From: Qipengyuania qiaonensis
GTDB lineage: Bacteria > Pseudomonadota > Alphaproteobacteria > Sphingomonadales > Sphingomonadaceae
Assembly: GCF_019711515.1 (NCBI RefSeq)
Contig: NZ_JAIGNO010000012.1
Span: 1-64,000, forward strand
Direction: 5' to 3'
Length of the DNA: 64,000 nt
Positions 44,694 through 54,691 of this stretch are shown in pieces. The position numbers and the translations under genes are program-made. The stretch's first letter is position 1, and each line of letters starts with the position of its first letter. Below the pieces are notes generated by a model. The model searched no databases, was not told the DNA's origin, and saw only the letters and a list, made by a program, of their open reading frames with translations.

Positions 44694-46259
44694 ATGTTCA
44701 GGTTTCTCGCTGCCTTTGCAGCACTCATTCTCGCCGTGCCCGCGCAGGCCGACTGGTACCGGGCGGATAGCGATCACTTCGTCATCTATGCGGACGACAG
44801 CGAAAAGGACGTTGCGCGCTTTGCCGAAATGCTCGAGCGCTAACATTCGGCGATGTCCTACGTCACCGGGCGGGAAGTGGACAAGCCGAGCCCGTCCAAT
44901 CGCGTGACCGTCTTTGCCGTGGGCGGCTCGCGCACGATGCGCGAGCTTTCCGAAAGGAAGAATGTCGGGGGATTCTACATTCCCCGCGCCGGCGGATCGG
45001 TCGCCTTCGTGCCCAATGTGCGCCCGACCTCCGGCGAACTGGAATGGTCGATGACCATTCTCCTGCACGAATATGCCCACCACTTCCTGATCGGCAGCGC
45101 GCGCTTCGCCATGCCCCGCTGGATCGACGAAGGCGGCGCGGAGTTCTTCGCCTCGGCCCGTTTCCCGCGCACCGGGCAGGTCGAGATAGGGCGTCCCGCC
45201 TATCATAGAGCAGCCGAACTGGCGCTCGCTCCCGAAGTCTCCATGGAAGACCTGTTCGAGCGCGGCAACGTGCAACGCGGCGCCGCCGTCCCGCGCGACG
45301 ACTTCTATGGCAGGAGCTGGGCGCTCTACCATTATCTGACCTTCGATCAGTCGCGCCAGGGCCAATTGCAGGACTACGTGGGCCGCATTGCCGGTGGCGC
45401 CGCTTCCATGGATGCCGCGCAGGCGGTGTTCGGCGATATCGATACTCTGGGCAAGGATCTCGACCGGTATCTGAAGAAGCGCAGGATACTCTCCTTCAAC
45501 ATCCCGCCGGACCGGCTGCCCATCGGGGCTGTGACGGTCGAGCGCTTGAGCGAGGGCATGGGCGACATGCTCCCTGTCATCATCCGATCGAAACGCGGCG
45601 TAAACCGCGAACAGGCGGTCGAGTTGCTGGGCGAGGCGCGGGACGTGGCGTCGCGTTACCCGCAGGACGCCGGCGTGCTTGCCGCTCTCGCCGAAGCGGA
45701 ATTCGATGCCGGGAACGACGATCGGGCCATCGCCGCCGCGGATGCCGCGCTGGCGATCGATCCGTCGGCCAAGAATGCGCTGGTCCAGAAAGGCTACGCA
45801 CTGTTCCGCAAGGCCGCCGACGCCGAGGACGAGGAAGCTGCCTACACTGCTGCAATGCAGCCGTTCTCGGCGCTCAACCGGCTGGAACAGGATCATCCGC
45901 TACCGCTGATCTACTACTATCGCAGCTTCGTCGAGCGGGGCGAGGCACCCAACGAAACCGCCCGCCATGCGCTCGAGCGGGCCGCGCAGCTATCGCCGTT
46001 CGATCGCGGTCTGGCGATGCAGGCCGGGCTGATGCAGGCGCGCGAAGGCAAGATTGCGCTGGCGCGCCATACGCTCGGTCCCGTCGCCGCAAACCCGCAT
46101 GGCGGGGGCATGGCGACCGCGGCCCAGAGCTATATCGAAGCAATGGCGCAGGTCGAGGAGGGAACCGAATGGAAGCCGCAACCGATATCGAACCTGGCCG
46201 ATGAGCTTGCCGCGATCGCAAAAGACATGGCAGAAGGCGAAGGGGACGAAGGCGACTAG
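44694..46259 (+). pseudogene. HExxH metallopeptidase/TPR gene split by an in-frame TAA
   Basis: The frame starts at ATG 44694 with a signal peptide (MFRFLAAFAALILAVPAQA) and DHFVIYADDS, then meets TAA at 44841-44843 where LER-Y-HSAM is expected. It continues in the same frame from ATG 44853 (MSYVTGREV) to 46259. Without the stop it would be a 521-residue secreted protein with zinc motif LLHEYAHHF near residue 125, followed by TPR-like repeats at about 335-500. One base change from TAC or TAT explains the stop. The downstream part alone (468 residues) lacks a signal peptide and would not reach the periplasm. Sequencing error or recoding remain possible. Confidence 0.85.
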
Positions 46260-46339
46260 TCCTCTGCGCGGCGGATAGAACCGCGCATCCATGCGTATGC
46301 CCTCTGGGCCGCAAACACGGGCAAGCGAGGGACTGAAGA

Positions 46340-47971
46340 ATGGAATCGCTCGGCGAAAATCTGGAAACCATGCCGCGCGTGCCGCTGGCCGAAAGCCATG
46401 TGGCCGAGTTGTACCGGATCGGCAGCGAACGCAGCTACGCTGCCGGCGAAATGGTCGCGGAAGCTGGAGAACCGATGGACCGGTTCGTTTACGTCCTCGA
46501 GGGCGAAATCGAAGTGGTCGATCCATGGTCGGGCGCCCGGCTGTTGGAAAGTTCGCTCGGCCCGACGCAGTTCATGGGCGAAATATCCTTCCTCAATGCA
46601 GGTGCCAATGTCCTCCCCATGCGCGCCGCGAAGCCTACCCGCACACTCGAAGTGCCCCGCGTCGACATGCTCCGCCTCATGGCCCGCATCCCCGAACTTT
46701 CGGACCATGTCATTCGCGTATTCTCGGCCCGAAGACGCCGGCAGTTTGAGCTGAGGAATAGCTCGGTCAAGCTGATCGGCGCGGATCGCGATGCCAAGGT
46801 GCAGAAGGTCGAACAGTTCCTCAGTCGCAATCGCATCCCGTTTCAGAGTCTCGACATGGACGGAAGCGATGAGGAAAGCCTTGCCGCCTGCAATCTGGTC
46901 GATCACCGGCCCAGCGTGATCCTCGGCAGAGACCGCGTGCTCGACGATCCCTCGCCGCGCAAGGTCGCCCAATATCTCCATCTCGACCTCGATGTCTGCC
47001 GCGAGACGCTTTACGACGTGCTGATCGTCGGCGGTGGCCCGGCGGGCGTCGCGGCGTCGGTCTATGCCGGCAGCGAAGGGCTGTGCGCGCTGACCATCGA
47101 AGATACGGCCATCGGCGGACAGGCCGGCTCCAGCAGCCGGATCGAAAACTATATGGGCTTTCCGACAGGAATCAGCGGGGCCGACCTCGTCTATCGCGGG
47201 CAGATCCAGGCCATGAAGTTCGGCACACGTTTCGCCATGCCGCGCACCGTACTCGGTCTGACCCGGCGCGCCGACGGCGCGTTCTGCGCGCAGCTGGACC
47301 ATGGCGACGAGGTTTGCGCGAAATCCGTGCTCGTGGCGACCGGCGTGCAATATCGCCGCCTGCCCCTCGACCGGCTGGAAGAGTTCGAGGGTTCCGGCAT
47401 ATTCTACGCCGCGACCGATATGGAAGCGCGCTTCTGCCACAATACCGAAGCGGTGGTGATCGGCGGGGGCAATTCCGCCGGACAGGCCGCCATGTATCTC
47501 TGCCGCAGCGCAAAGCACGTCCATGTCGTGGTGCGCGGCGACAGCCTGGCCGCTTCGATGTCGAGCTACCTTACCCAGCGGCTCGAAGCCGATCCGGCGA
47601 TAACGATCCACTACAACACGAAGATTGCCTCCCTGCATGGCGACGACCATCTGGAAGGCGTGACCTTTGCCGCCCCCGATGGTGAATGGCAGCTCGATAC
47701 GCGCGCTTTGTTCATCATGATCGGGGCGGCCCCGAACACCGCCTGGCTTTCGGGGTTGGTCGAAACGGATGAGAAGGGTTTCGTCAAAACCGGCGCCGAG
47801 GTCGGCCGCGACACGCCGTTCGAAACAGGCACCGACGGCATTTTCGCCGTCGGCGACGTGAGGTCGGGTTCGGTCAAGCGCGTCGCCAGCGCGGTGGGCG
47901 AAGGTTCGGTAGTCGTCAGCCGTATCTGGGACTACGTCTATCGGTTGCCCGCGCCGGCGAGCGTTATCTGA
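46340..47971 (+). CDS. Cyclic-nucleotide-binding-domain FAD oxidoreductase (TrxR-like, no CxxC)
   Basis: The 543-residue protein joins three parts. A cNMP-binding-like beta-roll lies at about 10-130 (FVYVLEGEIEVV, FMGEISFLNAG). A thioredoxin-fold segment lies at about 145-225 (VEQFLSRNRIPFQSLDMD). A thioredoxin-reductase-like flavoprotein runs from about 228 (VLIVGGGPAGVAASVY; second nucleotide motif VIGGGNSAGQAA; final GIFAVGDVRSGSVKRVA). The redox CxxC of thioredoxin reductases is missing: the equivalent stretch reads FYAATDMEARFC. It therefore cannot be a standard thioredoxin reductase. It converges on the next gene with a 6-bp gap. Confidence 0.88.
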   Translation: MESLGENLETMPRVPLAESHVAELYRIGSERSYAAGEMVAEAGEPMDRFVYVLEGEIEVVDPWSGARLLESSLGPTQFMGEISFLNAGANVLPMRAAKPTRTLEVPRVDMLRLMARIPELSDHVIRVFSARRRRQFELRNSSVKLIGADRDAKVQKVEQFLSRNRIPFQSLDMDGSDEESLAACNLVDHRPSVILGRDRVLDDPSPRKVAQYLHLDLDVCRETLYDVLIVGGGPAGVAASVYAGSEGLCALTIEDTAIGGQAGSSSRIENYMGFPTGISGADLVYRGQIQAMKFGTRFAMPRTVLGLTRRADGAFCAQLDHGDEVCAKSVLVATGVQYRRLPLDRLEEFEGSGIFYAATDMEARFCHNTEAVVIGGGNSAGQAAMYLCRSAKHVHVVVRGDSLAASMSSYLTQRLEADPAITIHYNTKIASLHGDDHLEGVTFAAPDGEWQLDTRALFIMIGAAPNTAWLSGLVETDEKGFVKTGAEVGRDTPFETGTDGIFAVGDVRSGSVKRVASAVGEGSVVVSRIWDYVYRLPAPASVI

Positions 47972-47977
47972 GGCGGG

Positions 47978-48340
47978 CTATTTCTTTCCGAACAGGCCGC
48001 TTGCCATACCGGCGATATCGTTGAGCGGGTTGCCGTCGCCATCGCGGTCGAGCGATTTGAGAATGCCGCCTGCTTGTGGATGGTCCTTGAGCGTGTTGGC
48101 GAACTCCATCAGCGAGCCTTCGCCGCCGATCTGTTGCACGATCTGGCCCAGCGTCCCGGTGTCGAGGCCTGTTTTGGCCGCTGCCAGTTCAACCGTATCG
48201 CCTTCCATCTGGTGCGACTGGCCGAGCGCGGCGATGGCCTTTTCGGCCATGGCAGGATCGATGCCGACCTTGGTGGCGAGATTGACGACATCGTCGGGCG
48301 AACCGGAGATGTTTTTCAGGATACTATCGAACATGCTCAT
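47978..48340 (-). CDS. Small DUF937/YidB-like helical protein
   Basis: The 120-residue soluble protein has short amphipathic helices and one EF-hand-like loop (DRDGDGNPLND) near residues 98-108. Its Gly-rich end (MASGLFGKK) and repeated 'IGGEGSLMEFA'-type turns recall DUF937/YidB-like proteins. The assignment is tentative. The ATG at 48340 is followed two codons later by another possible start. No signal peptide is present. It is convergent with the flavoprotein gene and downstream of the pckA terminator. Confidence 0.65.
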   Translation of the reverse strand: MSMFDSILKNISGSPDDVVNLATKVGIDPAMAEKAIAALGQSHQMEGDTVELAAAKTGLDTGTLGQIVQQIGGEGSLMEFANTLKDHPQAGGILKSLDRDGDGNPLNDIAGMASGLFGKK

Positions 48341-48394
48341 GCTGGGTCTCCTTGGCTGAGGCTACTTACCATCCTTTAAGACTATCAAGATGAC

Positions 48395-48434
48395 AAAAAA
48401 AAGTGGCCCCCGGTCCGGTTTCCCGGCCGGGGGC
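48395..48434 (-). terminator. Rho-independent terminator of pckA
   Basis: On the minus strand an 8+4-bp stem (GCCCCCGG plus CCGG, one bulged base) with a 4-base loop is followed by eight Ts (48402-48395). It lies 40 bp after the pckA stop. Confidence 0.9.
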
Positions 48435-48473
48435 TCTCCTCTCCAACTGAGCCGCCCTGCGGGGCGTAAGGGG

Positions 48474-50072
48474 TCAGGCAGCGATCGACCGGTGGGGCGC
48501 CGCGTCGCGCACGCCCTGATCGACATGCTGTGCAAAGGGTTCGAAATTGTCGACGAAAAGCTGCACCAGCTTGTTGGCGGTGCGGTCGTATTCTTCCTTG
48601 TCCGCCCAGGTCGAACGCGGATCGAGGATGCCATCGTCGACGCCGGCGACGCTAACCGGCACTTCGAAGCCGAAATTCGGATCCTTGCGGAACTTGGCAT
48701 TATTGAGCGAACCGTCGAGCGCGGCGTTGAGCAGCGCGCGCGTGGCCTTGATCGGCATGCGGTGACCGGTGCCGTATTTGCCGCCCGTCCAGCCGGTATT
48801 GACCAGCCAGCACGCGACTTCGCCCCTGGCGATACGCTCTTTCAGCAGATTGCCGTAGACGCTCGGATGACGCGGCATGAAGGGGGCGCCGAAGCACGTC
48901 GAAAAAGTCGCTTCCGGCTCGGTAACGCCGATCTCGGTTCCGGCAACCTTGGCGGTGTAGCCCGACAGGAAGTGATACATCGCCTGATCGGGCGTGAGGC
49001 GCGCGATCGGGGGCAGCACGCCGAAGGCATCGGCGGTCAGCATGATCACGTTCGAGGGCGGCGGGCCCATATTCTCTTCCGAAGTGTTCGGGATCGAAGA
49101 CAACGGATAGGCACCGCGGGTATTCTCGGCGAGGCTGTTATCGTCGAGATCGATCTCCCCGGCATCGTTCATCACGACGTTTTCGAGAACCGTGCCTTCC
49201 ATCTTGGTGGTGGCGTAGATTTCCGGCTCGGCCTCGGGGTTGAGGCGAATCATCTTGGCGTAGCAGCCGCCTTCGAAGTTGAAGACCGCCGTATCCGACC
49301 AGCCGTGCTCGTCGTCGCCGATCAGCGTGCGGGTGGCATCGGCCGAAAGCGTGGTCTTGCCCGTGCCCGACAGGCCGAAGAATACCGCGCTCTTGCCGTC
49401 GGGGCCGATATTGGCCGAGCAATGCATCGGCATCACGCCCTTGGTCGGCAGCAGGTAATTGAGAATGCCGAACACGCTCTTCTTCATCTCGCCGGCATAT
49501 TTGGTGCCGCCGATCAGGATCAGCTTTTCCGACAGGTTGACCGCGATCACGGTTTCGCTGCGCGTCCCGTGGCGTTCGGGATCCGCCTGGAAGGTCGGCA
49601 GATCGATGATGGTGTATTCGGGTACGAAGCCATCGAGTTCGGCTTCGGTCGGGCGCACCAGCAGCGTGCGGATGAACTGGTTGTGCCAGGCGAGTTCGTT
49701 GATGACGCGGACATTGACGCGATATTCGGGCTGCGAACCGCCGAACAGGTCGGCGACGAAAAGGTCGTTCCTGTCGGCAACCGCCTTGAGGAAATCTTCC
49801 TTGAGCGCGGCGAAATGCGCCGGTGTCATCGAGGCGTTGTTGTCCCACCACACCGTGCTTTCCGTCTCCGCATCACGGACGATGAACTTGTCCTTCGCAC
49901 TGCGACCGGTGTGCTTGCCGGTTTCCACCACCAGCGGACCATGCTTGGCGCGACGGCCTTCGCCGTTCTCGAGCGCGGCGGCGGTCAGTTCTTCCGACGT
50001 CAGGTTGGGGTGGATGGTGGCGGAAGTCTCGATGCCCTGCGCGGCAAGCGAGTGGGAAAGCGAAAAGGTCAC
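48474..50072 (-). CDS. pckA: Phosphoenolpyruvate carboxykinase (ATP)
   Basis: The 532-residue enzyme converts oxaloacetate and ATP to phosphoenolpyruvate, the first committed step of gluconeogenesis. It has the kinase loop [15 protein letters not shown] near residue 235-249, MHCSANIG just before, and the DDEHGW block. Length is close to the E. coli enzyme (540). The GTG start at 50072 is preceded by GGAGA and fits the family N-terminus better than an upstream in-frame ATG. It is divergent from chvI; in Rhizobiales ChvG-ChvI is known to control pckA, so the 179-bp gap is a likely control region. Confidence 0.93.
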   Translation of the reverse strand: MTFSLSHSLAAQGIETSATIHPNLTSEELTAAALENGEGRRAKHGPLVVETGKHTGRSAKDKFIVRDAETESTVWWDNNASMTPAHFAALKEDFLKAVADRNDLFVADLFGGSQPEYRVNVRVINELAWHNQFIRTLLVRPTEAELDGFVPEYTIIDLPTFQADPERHGTRSETVIAVNLSEKLILIGGTKYAGEMKKSVFGILNYLLPTKGVMPMHCSANIGPDGKSAVFFGLSGTGKTTLSADATRTLIGDDEHGWSDTAVFNFEGGCYAKMIRLNPEAEPEIYATTKMEGTVLENVVMNDAGEIDLDDNSLAENTRGAYPLSSIPNTSEENMGPPPSNVIMLTADAFGVLPPIARLTPDQAMYHFLSGYTAKVAGTEIGVTEPEATFSTCFGAPFMPRHPSVYGNLLKERIARGEVACWLVNTGWTGGKYGTGHRMPIKATRALLNAALDGSLNNAKFRKDPNFGFEVPVSVAGVDDGILDPRSTWADKEEYDRTANKLVQLFVDNFEPFAQHVDQGVRDAAPHRSIAA

Positions 50073-50251
50073 TGAATTCTCCAGCGCATGTGCGGGTTCT
50101 CTCTGGAATCGGCCGCGCATACGAATGCACGGCTTTCGCAATGCCCATAATCCGGCCTTGTCGCTGCGTCAAACCGAAGTGAGACAATATGTGTCGGAGC
50201 GAGACACGGGCTGCGTTGTTTTGCCAGGCCAATGCCGCTAGTCAACATGCG

Positions 50252-51007
50252 ATGGAGAGCACGAGCGCAGAACCCGCCGCTGGCAATGAAGGCAATCGCA
50301 CGGTCATCGCGCTGGTCGACGATGATCGCAACATCCTCACGACCGTTTCGATTGCATTGCAGGCGGAAGGCTTCGCGACGCGCGTCTATTCGGATGGCGA
50401 GGCGGCGCTGGGCGCGCTGCTCTCGAACCCGCCCGATCTGGCGATCTTCGACATCAAGATGCCCAAGATGGACGGTATGGAACTGCTCCGTCGCCTGCGG
50501 CAAAAGTCGCCCTTGCCGGTGATCTTCCTGACCAGCAAGGACGACGAAACGGACGAGGAAGCCGGCTTCGAAATGGGCGCGGACGATTATATCGCCAAGC
50601 CCTTCAGCCTGCGGCTCCTGCTCGCGCGCATTCGGGCCATTCTGCGGCGTAGCGGCAGCGATCATCCGCTGATCCTGTCCGAGCAGTTCGACGACAAACC
50701 GGGCGAAGTGGTGGAGCGTGGGCGCCTGTATATGGACCCGGCCCGCCACCATGTAACCTGGAACGGGCAGCCCGTATCGCTGACGGTGACCGAATTTCTC
50801 CTGCTCGAGGCGCTTTCCGCACGCCCCGGCGTTATCAAGAGCCGCAACCAGCTGATGGATGCGGCTTATCCGGACGACGTCTTCGTCGACGATCGCACGG
50901 TCGACAGCCATATCAAGCGCATGCGACGCAAGTTCCGCAGCGTCGATCAGACCTTTTCCGCCATCGAGACGCTGTATGGCGCAGGCTACAGCTTCAACGA
51001 AGGCTGA
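50252..51007 (+). CDS. chvI: Response regulator ChvI
   Basis: The 251-residue OmpR-type regulator has a receiver with acidic pocket LVDDDR near 21-26, phospho-acceptor Asp67 ([12 protein letters not shown]), a Lys in IAKPFS, and a winged-helix DNA-binding domain at about 150-245. Its similarity and partner identify ChvI, which responds to envelope and acid stress in alphaproteobacteria. The ATG at 50252 is preferred to an upstream alternative start. Its stop shares a base with the chvG start (TGATG). Confidence 0.9.
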   Translation: MESTSAEPAAGNEGNRTVIALVDDDRNILTTVSIALQAEGFATRVYSDGEAALGALLSNPPDLAIFDIKMPKMDGMELLRRLRQKSPLPVIFLTSKDDETDEEAGFEMGADDYIAKPFSLRLLLARIRAILRRSGSDHPLILSEQFDDKPGEVVERGRLYMDPARHHVTWNGQPVSLTVTEFLLLEALSARPGVIKSRNQLMDAAYPDDVFVDDRTVDSHIKRMRRKFRSVDQTFSAIETLYGAGYSFNEG

Positions 51008-52572
51008 TGTCGGAAATCGGTAGCGTTCTCAAAGGCGATCCGCGCCTCGAGAAGCTCAGCTGGTCGCGGCGGCTCTCGCTCACCAGCCGTATCCTGTTCG
51101 TCAACATTCTGCCGCTCGTGTTGCTCGGCGGGGGTGTCATCTATGTGGATGCCTATCGCAAGCAACTGCTCGACGAGCGATTCAAGCTGGCACTTGTCGA
51201 AGCGCAGATCACCGCCGAAGCGCTGGCCGGGGCAACGCAGCAACGCCAGGAAGCGCTGCTGATCCAGATCGGCAAGGAACAGCGCCTGCGGCTGAGGGTC
51301 TACAGCCCCGATGGCGAGCTCGAATCCGACAGTTTCCAGCTCGCTCCCCCCAGCTTCATCCTGCCGCGCAAGGAAGATGTCGATCAGGATGCATTCGCCT
51401 TGCGACTGGACCGCTGGTTCGACCGCGTGGTGGGGGCACCGGCCGTTCCCGATTATGTCGAACCCGAAACCGACGATGTAGGCGACTGGCCGGAACTGCA
51501 GCGCGCCCGCGAAGACAGCCTGACGCAGATCGTCCTGCGCGATGCGCCCGACGGAACCCATGTCATCAATGCTGCGGCGCCGGTCGGGCTCGATGGCGAT
51601 ACGCTGCTGCTTACGCGCAACCCGGTCGACATTACGGAAAGCGTGCGCGAAGCGCGCTCCACCGTGGCCCTGGTCGTCCTGTTCGCCTTGATCATCTCGA
51701 CCTTGCTGTCGCTGTTTCTCGCCCAGACCATCGTGCGTCCCTTGCGGGAACTGGTGCAGGCGGCGATCCGCGTGCGACAGGGGCGCGACCGGCAGGTGGA
51801 GGTGCCGCGCCTTCCCCAGCGCCGCGACGAGATCGGCATGCTCGCCCGCTCGATCTCCGACATGACCGCGGCGCTGCGTCAGCGCATCGACGCAGTCGAG
51901 CATTTCGCAGCCGATGTGGCCCACGAGATCAAGAATCCGCTCGCCTCCCTGCGCAGTGCGACCGAATCGCTCGCCCGGGTCGAGGATCCGGAGTTGCGCG
52001 GACAATTGCTCGATATCGCCACCCACGACGTGCGCCGCATCGATCGGCTGGTCACGGAAATCTCCGACGCCAGTCGCATCGATGCCGAAATGTCGCGGAC
52101 CGAGTTCGAGCCGGTCGATCTCGTCGAGCTGCTCTGCACCATCGTCGAGAACCGCGAGGCACGCGACGAGAACGAGGGGCGTACAGTCGTGCTCTTCGGT
52201 ACGGACACGCCGGTCAGGGTAATGGGCATACCGGCCCGCCTGGAACGGGTAATCCAGAACCTGCTCGACAATGCCGTGTCCTTTTCGCCCGCCGGCGGCA
52301 GCATCTCGGCCGAAATTTTGCGCCGTGACGGCTGGGTCACCCTGTCGATCTGCGACGAAGGGCCCGGCATACCGGAAGAAAAGCGCGAAAAGGTCTTCCA
52401 GCGTTTCCATTCCGACCGGCCCGAGGAGGAAGATTTCGGCAATCATTCGGGGCTCGGGCTCGCCATCGCGCGGACGATTGCCGAAGCGCATGACGGCACG
52501 CTGGTTGCAACCTCGCGCACGGATGGCGCACCCGGAGCACGCCTCGAACTCGGCCTGCCGACGAAGCGATGA
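51007..52572 (+). CDS. chvG: Sensor histidine kinase ChvG
   Basis: The 521-residue inner-membrane kinase has transmembrane helices at about residues 28-48 and 218-240 enclosing a periplasmic sensor domain of about 170 residues, then HAMP, HisKA with His306 (ADVAHEIKNPLASL) and an HATPase domain (NLLDNAVSFSPAGG, FGNHSGLGLAI). It phosphorylates ChvI. It overlaps chvI by one base and hprK by four (ATGA). Confidence 0.92.
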   Translation: MSEIGSVLKGDPRLEKLSWSRRLSLTSRILFVNILPLVLLGGGVIYVDAYRKQLLDERFKLALVEAQITAEALAGATQQRQEALLIQIGKEQRLRLRVYSPDGELESDSFQLAPPSFILPRKEDVDQDAFALRLDRWFDRVVGAPAVPDYVEPETDDVGDWPELQRAREDSLTQIVLRDAPDGTHVINAAAPVGLDGDTLLLTRNPVDITESVREARSTVALVVLFALIISTLLSLFLAQTIVRPLRELVQAAIRVRQGRDRQVEVPRLPQRRDEIGMLARSISDMTAALRQRIDAVEHFAADVAHEIKNPLASLRSATESLARVEDPELRGQLLDIATHDVRRIDRLVTEISDASRIDAEMSRTEFEPVDLVELLCTIVENREARDENEGRTVVLFGTDTPVRVMGIPARLERVIQNLLDNAVSFSPAGGSISAEILRRDGWVTLSICDEGPGIPEEKREKVFQRFHSDRPEEEDFGNHSGLGLAIARTIAEAHDGTLVATSRTDGAPGARLELGLPTKR

Positions 52573-53009
52573 CCGTCCTCGCCAATGTCACCGGTGTAGC
52601 GATAGCGGGCCGTGCCCTGCTGATCGAAGGGCCGCCGGGATCCGGAAAGTCCTCTCTGGCCCTTGCGCTGATAGATCGCGGCGCGATTCTGGTCGGGGAC
52701 GATGCGATCCGCGTGACGCGGGAGGGGAGCACGCTGATCGCCGCGCCGCCGCCCAACACGGCGGGATTCATCGAATTGCGCAATGTCGGGCTCGTGGAAC
52801 TGCCGGTGGCGAAGGGACCGGTCGCCCTGATTCTGCGGCTGGACTCCAAAGCACCGCGTTTCCCGATGGAAACCGTCACGCGTGCGGTCGAAGGGATCGA
52901 AGTGCCGGTCCTGCCCTTTGCCGCCGGCGATGCCGTGCAGGCATTGCGCGCCGAATATGCGCTGGCCAGTCATGGCCTCCCCCTCCCCAAATCCGTCCAA
53001 AAGGCATAG
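52569..53009 (+). CDS. hprK: HPr kinase/phosphorylase, short alphaproteobacterial form
   Basis: The 146-residue protein holds only the C-terminal kinase domain of HprK, as usual in alphaproteobacteria. Walker A is GPPGSGKSS at about 21-29, followed by VGDDAIRV and later LVELPVAKGPVALILRL. It phosphorylates HPr on serine and links carbon state to PTS signalling. The ATG overlaps the chvG stop (ATGA). Its HPr substrate is encoded three genes on, with a matching Ser. Confidence 0.9.
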   Translation: MTVLANVTGVAIAGRALLIEGPPGSGKSSLALALIDRGAILVGDDAIRVTREGSTLIAAPPPNTAGFIELRNVGLVELPVAKGPVALILRLDSKAPRFPMETVTRAVEGIEVPVLPFAAGDAVQALRAEYALASHGLPLPKSVQKA

Positions 53010-53019
53010 GCACCCCGCA

Positions 53020-53916
53020 ATGGTTAGCGATTCGGCCAATTCTCAACGCATATTGCTCGTCACCGGCCTGTCGGGTGCGGGCAAGTCGACGGCGCTGGAC
53101 GTGCTGGAAGACCTCGGCTGGGAGACGATCGACAACTTCCCCATTCGCCTGCTCGGCGGTCTCGTCGGCAGCGGCGGCGATGCCGCCCTGATCGCGATCG
53201 GGTTCGATTCCCGCACGCGCGGTTTCGTGCCCGCGGAGATTATCGAATTGTGCAAGCAGTTCGAAGCGCGCGACGATATTGAACTGACCACCCTCTTTAT
53301 CGATTGCGGCAGCACCGAGCTGGAGCGTCGCTATAACGAAACCCGTCGCCCCCACCCCATGGCTCGCGGGCGACCGGCGCTCGACGGCATCAAGGCGGAA
53401 CGCGAACTGCTCGAGCCATTGCGGCGCTGGGCCGACATCGTCATCGACACCACCAATTATGCAACCAACCAGTTGCAGCAGGTCGTTCGCGAGCATTTCG
53501 CCGATCGGACCGAGCGTGACATGACCGTCACGATTTCCAGCTTCGGTTTTGCCCGGGGCATGCCGCCGCTGGCCGATCTGCTGTTCGACATGCGCTTTCT
53601 CGACAATCCGCACTGGATCGACGGGCTGCGCGAACTGACCGGACTCGACGCGCCGGTGGGCGACCATATCGCCGCCGATCCCGCCTTTGCCCCCGCCTTC
53701 GACCGCATCATCGATCTGCTGCGCGAAGTCATGCCGCATTATGCCGCCCAGGGGCGCAGCTATCTCAATATCGCTTTCGGTTGTACCGGAGGGAGACACC
53801 GCTCGGTTTACACTGCCGAACGCGCCGCGCAGGTCTTGCGCGAGGCCGGATTTTCGCCCACGGTTCTGCATCGAAACCTCGGATCGCGCCCTGCTGACCC
53901 GCTCGAGCGCCGCTAG
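53020..53916 (+). CDS. rapZ: RNase adapter / nucleotide-binding protein RapZ
   Basis: The 298-residue protein has Walker A GLSGAGKST at about residues 16-24, the family segment LEDLGWETIDNFPI, and the C-terminal domain signature NIAFGCTGGRHRSVY. In enterobacteria RapZ guides RNase E to the GlmZ sRNA and responds to glucosamine-6-phosphate; in alphaproteobacteria its role is less clear. It lies 10 bp after hprK in the PTS-regulatory block. The ATG at 53020 fits the family start. Confidence 0.92.
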   Translation: MVSDSANSQRILLVTGLSGAGKSTALDVLEDLGWETIDNFPIRLLGGLVGSGGDAALIAIGFDSRTRGFVPAEIIELCKQFEARDDIELTTLFIDCGSTELERRYNETRRPHPMARGRPALDGIKAERELLEPLRRWADIVIDTTNYATNQLQQVVREHFADRTERDMTVTISSFGFARGMPPLADLLFDMRFLDNPHWIDGLRELTGLDAPVGDHIAADPAFAPAFDRIIDLLREVMPHYAAQGRSYLNIAFGCTGGRHRSVYTAERAAQVLREAGFSPTVLHRNLGSRPADPLERR

Positions 53917-53987
53917 ACCCCGGGGCAAGGAATGGTTAATCGCCACGCAGGCATGAACTTCGGGCATCGCAACGGAACTGCAGCTGC

Positions 53988-54413
53988 ATGATCGGCATGA
54001 TCCTCGTCACCCACGGCAGACTGGCCGAACATTTCATCGACGCGATGGAACACGTGGTCGGGAAACAGGACAACGTGGCCACCATCTGTATCGGCCCGAA
54101 CGACGATATGGAACAGCGTCGCGCGGACATCGCTAATGCGATCAAGCAGGTCGACACCGGCAAGGGTGCCATCATCCTGACCGACCTGTTCGGCGGCACG
54201 CCGTCCAATCTCGCCATCTCGCTGCTCGATACCGGCCATGTCGAGGTCATTGCCGGGATCAATCTGCCGATGCTGATCCGTCTGGCGGGTGCCCGCAAGA
54301 GCATGAATGTGGTCGATGCGGTCAACGCGGCCCAGACCGCCGGGCGCAATTACATCACGGTTGCCAGCGAATTTCTCGGCCAGGATCTCGAAAGCGCGCG
54401 GAAAGCCTCTTGA
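53988..54413 (+). CDS. PTS EIIA component, mannose type
   Basis: The 141-residue phosphocarrier has the mannose-family EIIA fold, with phospho-His9 in MILVTHGRLAEHF and the LTDLFGGTPSNLA segment near residues 64-76. No EIIB, EIIC or EIID is nearby, so it serves regulation and not sugar uptake, as known for the alphaproteobacterial PTS-Man-type systems. Its TGA overlaps the TTG start of HPr. Confidence 0.92.
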   Translation: MIGMILVTHGRLAEHFIDAMEHVVGKQDNVATICIGPNDDMEQRRADIANAIKQVDTGKGAIILTDLFGGTPSNLAISLLDTGHVEVIAGINLPMLIRLAGARKSMNVVDAVNAAQTAGRNYITVASEFLGQDLESARKAS

Positions 54414-54688
54414 GCGAGCTGCGCCGGAGTATCGAAGTCGTCAACCAGCGCGGCCTGCATGCGCGGGCCAGCGCCAAGTTCGTCAATGCCGTGTCCGAAT
54501 TGCCCGATGGCTGCAAAGTGCGCGTGGCGAAGGGCGAAAACGAAGCTGCGGGCGGCTCCATCCTGGGCCTGATGATGCTCGGCGCGGCCAAGGGCGACAC
54601 GATCGAGATCATCGTCGCCGGCGAGAATGCCGATGCCGTGCTGGCCGAATTGTCCGCCATGGTCGAGGACGGTTTCGGGGAACCCTGA
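54410..54688 (+). CDS. ptsH: Phosphocarrier protein HPr
   Basis: The 92-residue protein has the phospho-His17 site (NQRGLHARASAKFV) and a regulatory Ser near residue 50 (AAGGSILGLMML) that HprK would modify. It starts with TTG at 54410, overlapping the EIIA stop (TTGA), a weak start whose use is likely coupled to EIIA translation. The EI gene (ptsP or ptsI) is not in the window. Confidence 0.92.
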   Translation: MSELRRSIEVVNQRGLHARASAKFVNAVSELPDGCKVRVAKGENEAAGGSILGLMMLGAAKGDTIEIIVAGENADAVLAELSAMVEDGFGEP

Positions 54689-54691
54689 GCG

